A DNA stretch of 64,000 bases, taken from the NCBI GenBank assembly GCA_914767715.1, contig OU612068.1:8804001-8868000 (forward strand), read 5' to 3'. Of this stretch, positions 11,556 to 22,799 are shown in pieces. Every line of letters starts with the position of its first letter. Position 1 is the first letter of the stretch. The notes beneath the pieces were generated by a model, which was not told the DNA's origin, searched no databases, and was given only the letters and a program-made list of their open reading frames with translations. The DNA is from Membranipora membranacea (taxonomy: Eukaryota; Bryozoa; Gymnolaemata; Cheilostomatida; Membraniporidae). Position numbers and translations under genes: made by a program.

Positions 11556-11903
11556 TAGCGGAGGGATATTGCAAATGTTTGGTTTTGCGGAGAGGGGTAC
11601 CCCTCGAGCTAGAGTACAGGTACTGGGACCCATAGCACTCAAGCCGCACTCTATACCCTTGCCCGCCGAAAGTCCGGCAACTCTTTTTATTTGAGAGGGG
11701 GATCTTTTTACTGCACGTGGGGTGTGCAAATATTTAGTCCCGTTCCGCAAGGACCTGGCTAGAAACGACTGCCGGCACCGGGAATTGAACCTTGACCTCA
11801 CTGATCACAAGTCCGCACCCTTAACTATCAGACCACTCCTGACTCCTGTTTGGTATAAAGGTGCCGCTATACCAAACATTGGCAATATCTCTCCACCACC
11901 GCA
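11556..11903 (-). mobile_element. tRNA-derived SINE-like unit bounded by inverted repeats
   Basis: Left end AGCGGAGGGATATTGCAAAT (from 11558) is matched in inverse orientation by the right end around 11864-11903 (CCAAACATTGGCAATATCTC). On the minus strand, a tRNA-like head at about 11771-11846 shows an A-box-like TGGTCTGATAGTTAAGG and a B box GGTTCAATTCC, preceded by a 9-bp hairpin (TTTGGTATA...TATACCAAA). A GC-rich body follows. The tRNA head says SINE, while the inverted ends say MITE or a folded-back composite. Confidence 0.5.
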
Positions 11904-12059
11904 GAAGGAACAGAACAAACTTGTTCTAGATATTGTCAATATTTGTACTTACTATTGTAAATAACAAGAATTAAACTCAGTTATTAAATAATTAATTAAA
12001 CAGGTGCTATTTGCTGGAATCTACATTTTATTGTTATAATATATGATTCAAGATCCGAT

Positions 12060-12800
12060 CAAGACGACGAGGAGGCCATCATCAATGAAACTAAAACCGT
12101 TCTCAGGTTATTCCTCGATTTTGGAACTTTTGCTGCTTGTTGGAACTATTCATCAACCCAGATCGATTCTAGAATGGATTGCCGAGCTTTGCTTTTTTTT
12201 TATGTACTCAGAAGATACTTGAGATATGGTGCAACATTTTATGAGCTTTGGTACAAATATTCCAACATTTGTGTCTCAATAGCTACCATTTGATTCAAAA
12301 TAGCTTATAACTATGACATCATCAATTTTAGTGACAATTTAGCTAATCATGAATTCTCACACAGGTAGGCTGGTGTCTTTTAATGCTCGTCCTTTTGTCT
12401 TTGTATTCATAATTTTCTTATTATTTGCGGTTTTAAATTGCTGGAATCTACAGAATATACATAATTTATGATTTTAAAGAGCGTGGGGGGGGGCGCAACA
12501 TCAATAAAACTAAAACGGTCCTGTGATTGTTCCATGATAATGGAGTTTTGGCTGCTTTATGGGACTGTCTCCCATAGATCAATTTTGGAATGGATTTTCA
12601 AGCTATGCTGTTTTTTACAAGTGCTTAGGAGAGAATTTTATGAGCTTCGGTACGAGCTTTTCAACAATTTGTTTTTGAATGGCTTCCATGATTTGATCGG
12701 AGTTATAACGTATAACTATGACCTCATCATTTTGAGTGTCAGATTAGATAATTATGAATTCTCACACAGGTAGGTTGGTGTCTTATAATGCTCTAACGGG
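12060..12800 (+). repeat. Two consecutive diverged repeats upstream of copy A
   Basis: Two units of about 380 bp each. Each contains 'TTGGAAC/GGGACT...TCATC/CC...GATTGCCAAGCT', a pyrimidine tract ending in AG, then a block that finishes with AATTCTCACACAGGTAGG (about 12352-12369 and 12756-12773). A third, more diverged end-block lies at about 11150-11245. The same pair recurs at 32930-33600 upstream of copy B. The conserved CACACAG|GTAGGT looks like a splice donor, so each unit may be a duplicated exon, but only some units have an open frame across it. Confidence 0.55.
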
Positions 12801-13005
12801 GTTATGTCAGGAGTTATCCCTCATTAGAGGGGGCGCTGATCAGATGAGAACATGAATTGACAATAATGGTTTATATATGCTATCATTGGAGCAGATCACG
12901 CTTTTTGGTCTGACATCTTGAAAATTATTGAAAATTCCTAACTTTCTATGAGTGTGCTGTTAACTAATAACCTAGGCTTCAAGTGTCATGTTTATTTGTA
13001 TTCAG

Positions 13006-13423
13006 AAGTCTGCCTTGAACAGATTTGACAATATTGGTACGTTATTTTATTTTGTAGATTTCGAGATAGTTGTATCGATAATCTGTGTACTATTAGTCTT
13101 AACGGCGCTATCAGCAATCCTTCTATTTTGTGTCAAATGCCAAAACGATGAGTACTATGCGTCTGATGATGAAACATCTCATCAGACGCGTAGGAAACGA
13201 AAAAAAAAATCAAGGAGCAAAAGAAGAGGCTCGTCAGCCTGCAGACGACAACAGTCTGCAGGATTTGTGCAGTCAGAGGGCGGATTTGTGCAGTCAGAGG
13301 GTGGATTTGTGCAGCCAGAGGGTGGAGTTATGCCAAAGGCACAAAGCAGTCAGTTAAGCTTCATCGGACTCTTGCCGCCGCCCAGACGACCGAGCTATAT
13401 TCTTATGACTCCACCTGTAATAG
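13006..13423 (+). CDS. Transmembrane and juxtamembrane exon of receptor-like protein, copy A
   Basis: The frame is open across the whole exon. Acceptors lie at 13005 (TATTCAG) and 13057 (TTTTGTAG), and the donor GTACGG is at 13424. A hydrophobic segment of about 23 residues (IVVSIICVLLVLTALSAILL) is followed by KC and then a strongly basic stretch (RRKRKKKSRSKRR). This orientation puts the downstream part in the cytoplasm. Next come three copies of a seven-residue repeat (FVQSEGG, 21 bp each) and a proline-rich end (LLPPPRRPS). From 13058 the exon is 366 nt with phase 1 at both ends. Spliced to 13946 the frame continues as PPVIAVRMSGHQ. No extracellular domain is recognised upstream. Confidence 0.65.
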
Positions 13424-13945
13424 GTACGGATTAACTTTCTATGACCAAATTTCTGAATCATGTTTCTTCAGTTTTACTTGTAGTTTGAGAAAATAGTACA
13501 TTGAAATCTCATTTGAAGACAGGAAACAAAAGCTCCCAGTTTGTAGGCTAGTAATTTTTATCTCATCGCCTTGCAATCAATACTGCATACTTTGGTTCCT
13601 GGTTTGTGTTGATAGTGTTATGGGGCTGCGCAACAGTGCCCTAATACGTGTTACTTGAACAGTCACCATACTTAATTTTACCTAAAACTTGCTAAATCTT
13701 ACCTAGTACTTAATTTGATCATACCTAAAACACAATTAGAACATCCCCTGATGATTCAGTTCTGGTCAAGCACAAATTAAACTATATTGATAGCTTACAA
13801 CTTGCAAGCTGTTCCCTTCTTACTTCCTTTAAATTAGCTGTTTTCTTCCTGTAATATACAAAAATTCCAGTTTACAAACAAATCGATTTTAAGTCATTAA
13901 ACTCATACAACACATTATTTATAATACAGCATGTACATTTTCCAG

Positions 13946-14454
13946 CTGTGCGGATGAGTGGGCACCAGCCAATCATGGGATATGTTACACCTATTATTCG
14001 GGGAGAGAATGTCGATTCATTGTATTATGGAAAGGATTCTGGAGGGGATGGTGTGGCAGGGAGCGGCAGCTGTGGCAAGGGGAAACGGGGAAGAAGGCAC
14101 ACAACATCTAGAAATGCATCGCAGGGATACGAGCAGCTAAACAGGAACTCAGCCGATGATTCGTATGCACAACCGAAGCACAAATGGGCAAACTCACCTC
14201 AGATAAATTATGAAAGTTTGGCACAGAACGATGACGGTGACTGTTACAACAAGCTCATTCAGGGAAACATCGCTAGACATAACAATGTTGTGCACAAATT
14301 TTCCAATAGAAGCAGTCAATGTCCTTCCTATTTTTCATACCAACCTTCATCCACCCAAAATAGTGACACGGATGATGTAGATGGAGAAAGTCACCCAGTC
14401 ATAGACAAAACACACAATTATATTACTGTACATCCATATTACAATGTAGTATAG
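13946..14454 (+). CDS. Tyrosine-rich cytoplasmic tail exon with ITAM-like motif, copy A (last exon)
   Basis: The acceptor TTTTCCAG ends at 13945. The exon joins in phase 1 to the transmembrane exon and runs to TAG at 14452-14454. It encodes about 169 polar residues with many tyrosines in signalling-type contexts: GYVTPI and DSYAQP (YxxP), GYEQL, NYESL and CYNKL (YxxL), and PYYNVV at the C-terminus. The pair YESL-(8 residues)-YNKL at 14209-14256 fits the ITAM pattern YxxL/I-x(6-8)-YxxL/I, and INYESL also fits an ITIM. A glycine/serine segment (SGGDGVAGSGSCGKG) and a basic RGRRHTTSRN segment precede it. The residues and spacing are read directly; a role in SH2-dependent signalling is inferred from known ITAM receptors. 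Confidence 0.65.
14209..14256 (+). other. ITAM-like tyrosine pair (copy A)
   Basis: Encodes YESLAQNDDGDCYNKL. Each half fits YxxL, the spacer is eight residues, and acidic residues fill the spacer. The counterpart in copy B keeps both tyrosines, both leucines and the spacer length. Confidence 0.55.
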
Positions 14455-14505
14455 AAAATACATAATCATACTACATATTCAGTTTCATATTTATTGTTTC
14501 GTCAA

Positions 14506-14511
14506 AATAAA
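14506..14511 (+). terminator. Polyadenylation signal of copy A
   Basis: AATAAA 52 bases after the stop codon, within an AT-rich stretch. Confidence 0.55.
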
Positions 14512-16600
14512 TGGATATCATATTCCATAGTTATATAATTAACATTGTGAGTTTTTTACCGAGTGATGATAATTAAATGGACATGAGGACAGATGTCGAG
14601 GCAGTCTTTATAGAAACAAGCAATACAAATATGTTGAGAGTCAGGGAAATATAAATGCAAATCAGAAAATTTTGGCTCGACATTTTGCCTTAGCCTATAC
14701 CTTTGAACGATTAAATTAAGAAACCGTTATACTTTTGAGTCCTGTTCGGAATCTGAAACGACCCCTTTGCACAGATAGCACAAGATTAGATTGAGACAAG
14801 GCAGCTTAGTTAAGTCACAAGAAAAACTATGCCAAATGATGTGAACGATTCAATACAGTGGAGGGGGAAAGGGGGGTCAACTTGATTTAGGTTATAGAAT
14901 CTGTTCCGTTTTATCATTCACTTTTCTAATGTTTTGGACAGGAGAAGGTTCCCCCATAAAGTTTACAATTTAATCAGATAGTTTGACATCGTTAAATCTT
15001 TTAATTTAGCCAGAAAGTAATAATAGGCCCACTGTCTTCTGTTTCCCTTCTACTTGGTATTTGTGTATTGATCCTTAAAATTATCCACCAACTTGTATCA
15101 TGTCTCACGCTTACTGGTAATTAGGAAACCATCTTCCGGGTTAATGTTCCATGGAACCCCGCATCCGTCACATTGGGAACAACCGTACATTTATACTTTT
15201 AAAGTTTGTCAGATTTTACATCTGAACTTGACATCTGCACATTGACTATAAATGATTTCTTTGATATAAAAAAAAACCAGATTACTTCATTCATAGGTGG
15301 AGAGATGAAATTTGCCATATCAGGATGTGATATTTAATCTACAACTTTGTTACAACTAAATGGGTTTGTTCACCTCAAAACTTTTTATTTCAGTATCTTG
15401 ACAACAAATTGTAAAGGTTCATTTATTTGCTTGACTCACATTTTTGATAAAAAAAATGAAGGTAGCCATCAATATGAGGGAATGCGAGGTAGTAGATACT
15501 CATCTTCAAACAATACTTATTAACACAGCTCTTCCATAGAACTTGTGAAAAGGATTGAACAAGGTAAGAAAAATAAAAGTATTCGTGTTAAAAATTGCAG
15601 TACTCAACTAGCTGCGAAAATACTCTCTGGGACTATGACGCCTCAGATTTCTACATTGAGTTAATTGAGACCTCTGACTTAATGACTAGAATGCACAAAC
15701 ACCTTAAAACATAGCTTCAGACATAAAATTACACCCTGCCAGGCACTATTTTGATATCACCTGAAAATCACTATAAAACAAGATTCCATAATAATTATTG
15801 AATTATTACCTGTTGTTGGCTATTATATCACAAGGGAAATGATAATATTTACAATACACATTCAAAAACATGGTCGTGGTCATTGAGTGATCTTAAATGA
15901 CTTTTTAGAGGAGACTATGGAGCAAAAATTCAGGTGGTAACTAAAGTTTTAATTTTTCAAGATTAAAATGATTTGGGCAGTCAGTTCAGGGATGGTGGGA
16001 TAGTCTAATTTAATACAGTCAGTTGTGTCAGCTGTCTACTAAATTTATCAGGTCATACAACTTCCAAGAAGCTTTCATCTTTTATTACCCTGTCTTGACA
16101 AGCTCTGTTCGGTGAACGAAGCTTGTCAAGACAGGCTTATCTTCTATATAGATGACTATTTTTGATTGACCATTGGTTTTTTTCATTAATGTGCTGTCTT
16201 ATTGCAGACTATGTTTTCAATTAAGACTGAGTTCTAAATATCCACTTGTATATTTCATTTTGTATCATTTTTTCCCTAAACATTTTTCTTATACTGTTGA
16301 ACTGCCAAAATATTCAATATTTACCCTATAATCTAGTGTCAGGTCAGTATACTTCTGCTACTAGTAATCATATGTAACCAGATCAACCTGTCACAATGGT
16401 GGTGGTACCAGCGGCTCATCTGGTAGGCTGCCCTCCCCCTCTCTTTCCCTCTAAGCAGCATCAGGTATCATGTAAAATCGTTCACTTGATAAGTTTGCGA
16501 CACAATGGTCATTTATTTTGTAGCTAGTGTAAGCTTGTGTGAAGTGATCCCTCACTCTATTAGCAATTGACTACCAGGATGGGAATTAATTCATTCTGTG
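14512..16600. other. No recognisable gene
   Basis: AT-rich sequence without coherent open frames on either strand; contains one strong hairpin, listed separately. Confidence 0.5.
16089..16135. repeat. Perfect 16-bp hairpin related to the 6725 palindrome
   Basis: CCTGTCTTGACAAGCT at 16089-16104 pairs perfectly with AGCTTGTCAAGACAGG at 16120-16135 around a 15-base loop (CTGTTCGGTGAACGA). Confidence 0.75.
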
Positions 16601-19600
16601 GCCAAGGTGGGACGGGTATCAATTAAGATGCGATTTAGCAGACATTTAGCTGAGCTTTAATCAAATTCTAGCAGCAACATATCCGTGTTTCAATCGGCCA
16701 CTAGGGGGGAGGGAGGGAGGGAGGGAGGGAGGGAGGGAGGGAGGGAGGGAGGGGGGGAGGGAGAGAGAGAGAGGAGAGAGATCTCACTTTATCAATGAAT
16801 TAATGTGTCTGTGATTTATTATGTGTGTTGGTAACTGCAGATTGATTATACTTTGATAGGAGGTTATTGATACCATTTAATCAATTGGCATTTATTTGAC
16901 ATAGAATAGAGTTGAAATAGAATGAGTGATAGCTGCCTGAAAAAGAACAGCCAAAATATGGCTAGATATAGTGTATGCTAAATTTATTATGATAGAAACC
17001 CCAATTTGTGAGTGGCTAAGCTTTAGCTGACTTTAAGCCATGATTGCGAGGCTGAAAGCCAGCTAAATCTGTAACTGAAGCCACTCTCTGGTGTCCTGTG
17101 TGCCTAGGTTCTCTGAGCAACATGTCTCTACAGGCCCGTGTTCTCTGTAGTGCCTCGGCTATGGGATATTCCTTTTCTGCTTGCTTCAACTCCATCTTGC
17201 TTTCCTCAAATACCAGAGCCCAAACCCCCAGCTTCCTGTCAGGCTGCCTAACAGGCAAGGACAGCTCATCTGCAGCGCTGACTTGTGACTTCTCTCTCTT
17301 ACCTAGAAACCATGACACAACAGCTTGAAGCGTCGCAGTTCATAATCAGCCAAGCCAGCAAGTGAGGGCGTAGTCACTAGGTCCCTGGTATCCTGCAACT
17401 GGTAGTTAAGACCTAAACTAGTTGAAATAAATATATCAATTGCGGTGACGCCACTCGAGAGCGCGGAGCAATCACAGCTGTTTTGAGAGATCTTTTCCAT
17501 CATTGCCGTCTGCTTTAGCCAATCTACGGGCAATGGGTTCTCTCTGAGCAGCCATGTCCTGCATGCCCGGAGTCACTCTGAGCAGCATAGGGCAGGCTTA
17601 GATTAGGACTTAGCCAGCTTTAGCAGCCACTTTCTATGTTCCAATTCGCCACTACTGTAACTCAGCCGAGTAGATTGATATTCATTGTGGAGAAATCTTA
17701 CGCTATCACTGAATACAACAGTGTTAATCTGTCTGTGACTTTTACTTGTCTATTTGTCACTGCAGCTTGATTATTCCTTGATAGGTATTTATTTATATAA
17801 TTATTCAATTAGCATAATTATATTACATATGAGTTAGTGATAGCCTTGATACAGAACGGCTAAGATATGGCCTAACATCAGCTAACTCTATGCCAAATTT
17901 ATGCTTATTGAAACCTGAATTAGTGAGTGGCTTTGCTTTCAACTGACTCTTAGGAGCAAATGCACAGCTAAAAGCCAGCTAAATCTGTAATTAAACCACC
18001 ACCCCCCCTTGGTGTCCTGCATGCATAGGATACTCCGAATAGACAAGGACAGCTCTTTTGCAGCAGTGACTTATTACCTCTCTCCCTTTCCTAGAAACTT
18101 TGAGGCCACAGGTTGAAGCGTCGAGATTCAGAATCAGCCAAGGAGCAGCAACGCAATTAAGTTCGTAGAAACTGGGTAGTAGTAACTGGGCCCCTGGCCT
18201 CCAGCTACTGGCTGTTAAGAACCAAACTAGGTAATCTTAATAAATCAGCGCCCATTCTGTATTGTTGTGAGGCCACTCATGTGCTGTCTGCTTTAGCCCA
18301 TCTAAGGGAATGGGTTCTCTGAGCAGCTGGGGCAGGTTTCAAGTAAAACTTAGCGGATATTTAGCCGAGTTTTAGCCAGATTCAGCAGGTTCTTATCAAA
18401 ACTCCAATTATCCCCTTGATGTAACTCATCCAAGTAGATTGATATTCATTGTGGAGTATTCTTACCCTAGTGCCGAACACAATGAAGTTCATGTGTCCAT
18501 TTATGTTTATTTGGTCACTGCAGATTGATTTCACTTTGATGCGTCGATATTTATATTACTTATCAATATATTACATATGGGTGAGTAAAAGCCACTTGAT
18601 ACAGAACAGCCATGACATGGCTAAACATCAGATGAGTCTATGCTAAGTTTATGCTAATTGAAACCTGAATTAATGAGTGGCTTTGTTCTTTGCTGACTTT
18701 TGGCAGCGAATGTACAGCTAAACGCCAGCTAAGTCTGTAATTGAACCACTCCCCCTGGTGTCCTGCATGCCGAGGTTCTCTGAGCAGTCGTTGTCCTACA
18801 TGACTTTAATCTCCGTGGTGGGCGTGGTGCATCTTCCTTGTAACTCCCGCTGGTGGTAGGACCACAGCAGTTGGTGAGCTAGTGCCTCGGCTATGGGATA
18901 TCCCTTTTCTGCTGGCTCCAACTCCACCTTGCTTTCCTCAAATACCAGAGCCCCAAACCTTCATGGCAGCCCGCCGAACATGCAAGGACAGCTCATCTAC
19001 AGGGGTGACCTGAAATTTCTCTCCTTTTTCTAGAAACAATGGCACCCCAGGTTGAAGCGTCGAGGTTCGCAATCAGCCAAGGAGCAAAAACGGTCAAACT
19101 TCACTTGAAGCTGACTATCAGGACATTGAATTGGCAACAATACTAATGACCTGCTCTATCTATAAAACTATATTGAAAGTGAGCCTTTCTTTTTTCTTTT
19201 ATTTAATTATCAATCCTTAAAACACAAAAATGAATACTCTAATTAAGAGGGATATAATTACTAGTATTTCAGGGATAACTTACCATCGGTTAATTCTAGC
19301 AAGCTAATAAACTAAAAATACTGAGCTAAGTGCACAGCTATCTTTACATGACCTTGGTAATCATTGGTCTTGGGCAGGTTTCAAGTAAAACTTAGCGGAC
19401 ATTTAGCGGAGTTTTAGCCAGATTCAGCAGGCACTTTATCAAAGCTCCAATTATCCCCTTGCTGTAACTCAGCCAAGTACATTGATATTCATTGTGGAGA
19501 ATTCTTACCCTATTGCCGAACACAATGGAGTTCATGTGTCTATTTGGTCACTGCAGATTGATTTCACTTTGATGCGTCGTTATTTATATTATTTATCAAT

Positions 19601-20690
19601 ATATATCAATTCAATCGAGGTCGTAGTAACTTGGCCGTAGTAACTGAGTCCCTGGTCTCCTGCTGCTGGCTTTTAAGAACCAAACCAGGTGAACTAAATA
19701 AATCAGCACCCATTCTGTATTGTTGTGACACCACTCATGTGCGCTAAGTAAACAACGCTGTTTTATGAGATGTTTTCCATCCTTACTGTCTGCTGCAGCC
19801 ATCTAAGGAAATGGGTTCTCTCTGAGCAGCAGGTATCCTGCATGCCCAGACTCTCTCTGAGCAGTTTGGGCAGGTTTCAATAAGGATTCAGCAAACATTT
19901 AGCCGAGTGTTAGCCAGATTCAGCAGCCTTTTATCAATATTCCAATTAGCCTCTGCTGTAACTCAGACAAGCAAATCAATATTCATTGTGGAGAAACCTC
20001 ACACTATCACTGTACACAATGGAGTTTATGTGTCTGTGATTTTTCATGTCAATTGGTCACTGCATATTGACTAAACTTTGATGCGTCGTTGTTTATATTA
20101 TTAACCAATTTATCCCAGAGGTTCTCTGAGTAGCTGATTTCCTGCATGCCCGTGTTCTCCGTGGTATCTGTGGTGCATCTTCCTTTCAAAACCGCTGGCG
20201 GTAGGACCACAGCAGCTGGTGAGCTAGTGCCTCGGCTATGGGATATTCCTTTTCTGTTTGCTCCAACTCCACCTTGCTTTCCTCAAATACCAGAGCCCCC
20301 ACATTCCTGGCAGGCTGCCTAACAAGCTAGGACAGCTCTTCTGCAGCCGTCTCAGAAACTATGACGCCACAGGTTGAATCATCGTGGCTCGGAGTCAGTC
20401 GAAGAGCAAAAACGGTCAAACTTCACTTGAAGCTGACTATCAGGACATTAAATTTGCAACAATACTAATGACCTGCTCTATCTGTCAAACTGTATTGAAA
20501 GTGAGCCTTTCTCTTTTCTTTTATTTAATTATCAATCCGCAAAACACAAAAATGAATACTCTAATTAAGAGGGATATAATTATTAGTATTTCAGGAATAA
20601 CTTACTATCGGTTACTTCTAGAAAGCTACAAAACTGAAAATACTGAGCTAAGTACAGAGCTATCTTTACATGACATTTGGTAGTCATTGG
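16600..20690. repeat. Diverged tandem repeat array, five units
   Basis: A block beginning GGCAGGTTTCAAGTAAAACT and containing TTAGCCGAGTTTTAGCCAGA, TGATATTCATTGTGGAGA and CACTGCAGATTGATT recurs near 16610, 17590, 18340, 19373 and 19869, so spacing varies from about 500 to 1030 bp. A second block (GAAGCGTCGAGGTTC, AATCAGCCAAGGAGC, then about 300 bp including AATGAATACTCTAATTAAGA) is present at about 19045-19365 and 20370-20690. A third (GTGCCTCGGCTATGGGATAT, CTCCACCTTGCTTTCCTCAA) occurs at 17150, 18885 and 20228. Open frames inside are not conserved between units, so it is satellite-like or made of nested elements. Confidence 0.75.
16704..16780. repeat. (GGGA)n / (GA)n microsatellite
   Basis: About 77 bases of GGGA repeats grading into GA repeats, inside the first array unit. 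The run of G-triplets could form a G-quadruplex. Confidence 0.9.
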
Positions 20691-20699
20691 GCTTGTGTG

Positions 20700-22450
20700 T
20701 ACCATAAGGGGAGAGGCAGATAATTACATTTTTTACCAACTATATGATTGATTTACTATAATCACTAAAATCATAACACTATTAATATAAGTACATAACT
20801 TTTTCAGTTCAGTTTATGTAAGAGTAATCACATTGATAGGTGTATGTACTAAATGGAAAACAATTGACAATTAAATTATTATTTTATAGAAATGTACATA
20901 GAATACATGTACATGTAATTTATATAATACCATAATGATGCTCAGAGCCTTTATAACCCATTAAATCGTACCCTATAAGAGAGAGGGGAATATCAACATA
21001 CCAAAGGACGGGTCACAAAAGACTGCAAAGCCCTAATGCATACCGATATCAGCCTCAATCCTTTCAAGATTATCTTACATAATTCTGGCTAACAATACAT
21101 ATTAACAACACAAAAACATAAACTGATTCAAGAAGGTTCAGCCCACCAAGTCGAGTATAAAGGTGTACACGTTGAGCTTGGAGTTATGTCCTTTAAGTGA
21201 ACGAGGACTCAACTACTGCTATTACTAAATAATTTGGTAAACTAAAAATTGCAAAACAATCGATAGGCCAGGGTGGGATGAATGAAGAATGTGCTTCTTC
21301 TGCCATTGATTCTGACAGTATTGTTGATTGGACTTATGTGATCCTATATTGTCAGTCTTAATCAGTCCATTGTGACATTTTGTCTTTCGACTTAGAAGCT
21401 ATTTAACACAAATCTTGTCATGATAGTCACTGCTTATTTTTTCACTCATTAGGAACAGGACATGAGCATTCCTTTAAAGTCAATGAATTCACACAGCTCC
21501 ATATGCCCTGTCTTAAAAGTCACTCTTCATACACCAGACCCCAGACCTTATACAATAGTTGTCAGAACATTTATGATGGTTCATTCTTTGGTCAAAAATA
21601 AATTTAGACAATCTTGTTGATAGCAAAATCAGGTTTCAGGTGAAACACGATTCTGGCAGGGAAACGGCTTTATATGTAGAGAGGCAGGATGTTTGTGTTG
21701 CATTCCTTTCACTAAATCAGAGGTCTCAAACACAAAAATAAACTCTACAAAAATTATGAAATCTGTCAAGATTGCTCGACTCTTGATACCCTCACCCAAC
21801 AATGTAACTATCAGATGGTGAGAGTTGCTGGCTTCTCCAGAAATTTGGCGTATCCAGAATTGTAGAGCTGAATTTTGTTGAAGAGTCCAAGAATGGTACA
21901 ATGCATCTGAGAACTATGGTGATTCACCTGAAACAGAAAACCCACTTTTATTGATAAAGAATCACATCAGTCAAGTGCAGTGTAAGTCACTCCAGGGGAC
22001 CAAACAAATTGTTTCTAATTATGATCTTGTTTTACTCGGGGAATTTTCAACGGAGTGGGGCGTATTCCAGGGGTTTGGCAGACAAACTTTATTTTCAACC
22101 AAAAAAATCATTCTTTTTGCCGTATTGTGCTATGTGAGTGGTAATAGAAATAAAACTGAATATCGAGTTACTTTCTTCCTTAGTCAGAGAACACAACTTC
22201 ATATTACAGTTACAACTTCAAATTAAAAGGGTCTAAAAGCCATTGGCTGAGCTGGGACCACATTCAGGTGTCTGAATTGACAGGAATTTCTGTATTTACA
22301 GGAGTCAAATTAACCAGCTTACACTGCATAATAAGCGAGACCGTTTTGTATCCCCTTAATGTGCATTTAAACTTTCTCCCATAAGAAAAAGTGTTGCTAA
22401 AGATCTGAAACATTAAACAGAGAGACTGTGTTACCCAAATCATTGCGATG
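20700..22450. other. No recognisable gene
   Basis: Two frames of about 90 codons (21629-21901 minus and 21951-22226 plus) have no recognisable motif or splice support. Confidence 0.4.
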
Positions 22451-22799
22451 TGAATGATTGTCTTACATCATGTTTCAGTCTCGCTTGATAAACCCCTCTC
22501 TCCCTTCACCTTGTAAGTTTAGTACAATTAGGATGCTAGTAGCTGTCAGCTCTGTGTTAGACTGAAAACAAAAGAATTGACTAATGCAAGGGAAATAAAA
22601 GAACACAGGGAAAAAATAAGCAAATTTTTAAGATTTCCTGCTCCAATCTCAAACTTCATTACTCCAATCTGTCGGCACAATTTTTTTCATGATGATTATC
22701 AGCTAAAACTAATCTGGTAACAACATAGTTCAGATGCTCAAACGCAGCAGTGTGGGTGATGGTGGAATTATACTACCATCAAGCCAGGCAGAGTTTGTG

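Noticed and set aside
12468-12773. 101-codon open frame in the repeat before copy A
   Set aside because: Its counterparts in the other repeat units contain stops; better described as part of the repeat with a donor-like end.
16600-20690. CRISPR-like array
   Set aside because: Units are hundreds of bases long, diverged and lack regular short spacers; the genome is eukaryotic.
21629-22226. Two opposite frames of about 90 codons
   Set aside because: No motif, no splice context, and typical of chance frames in this region.
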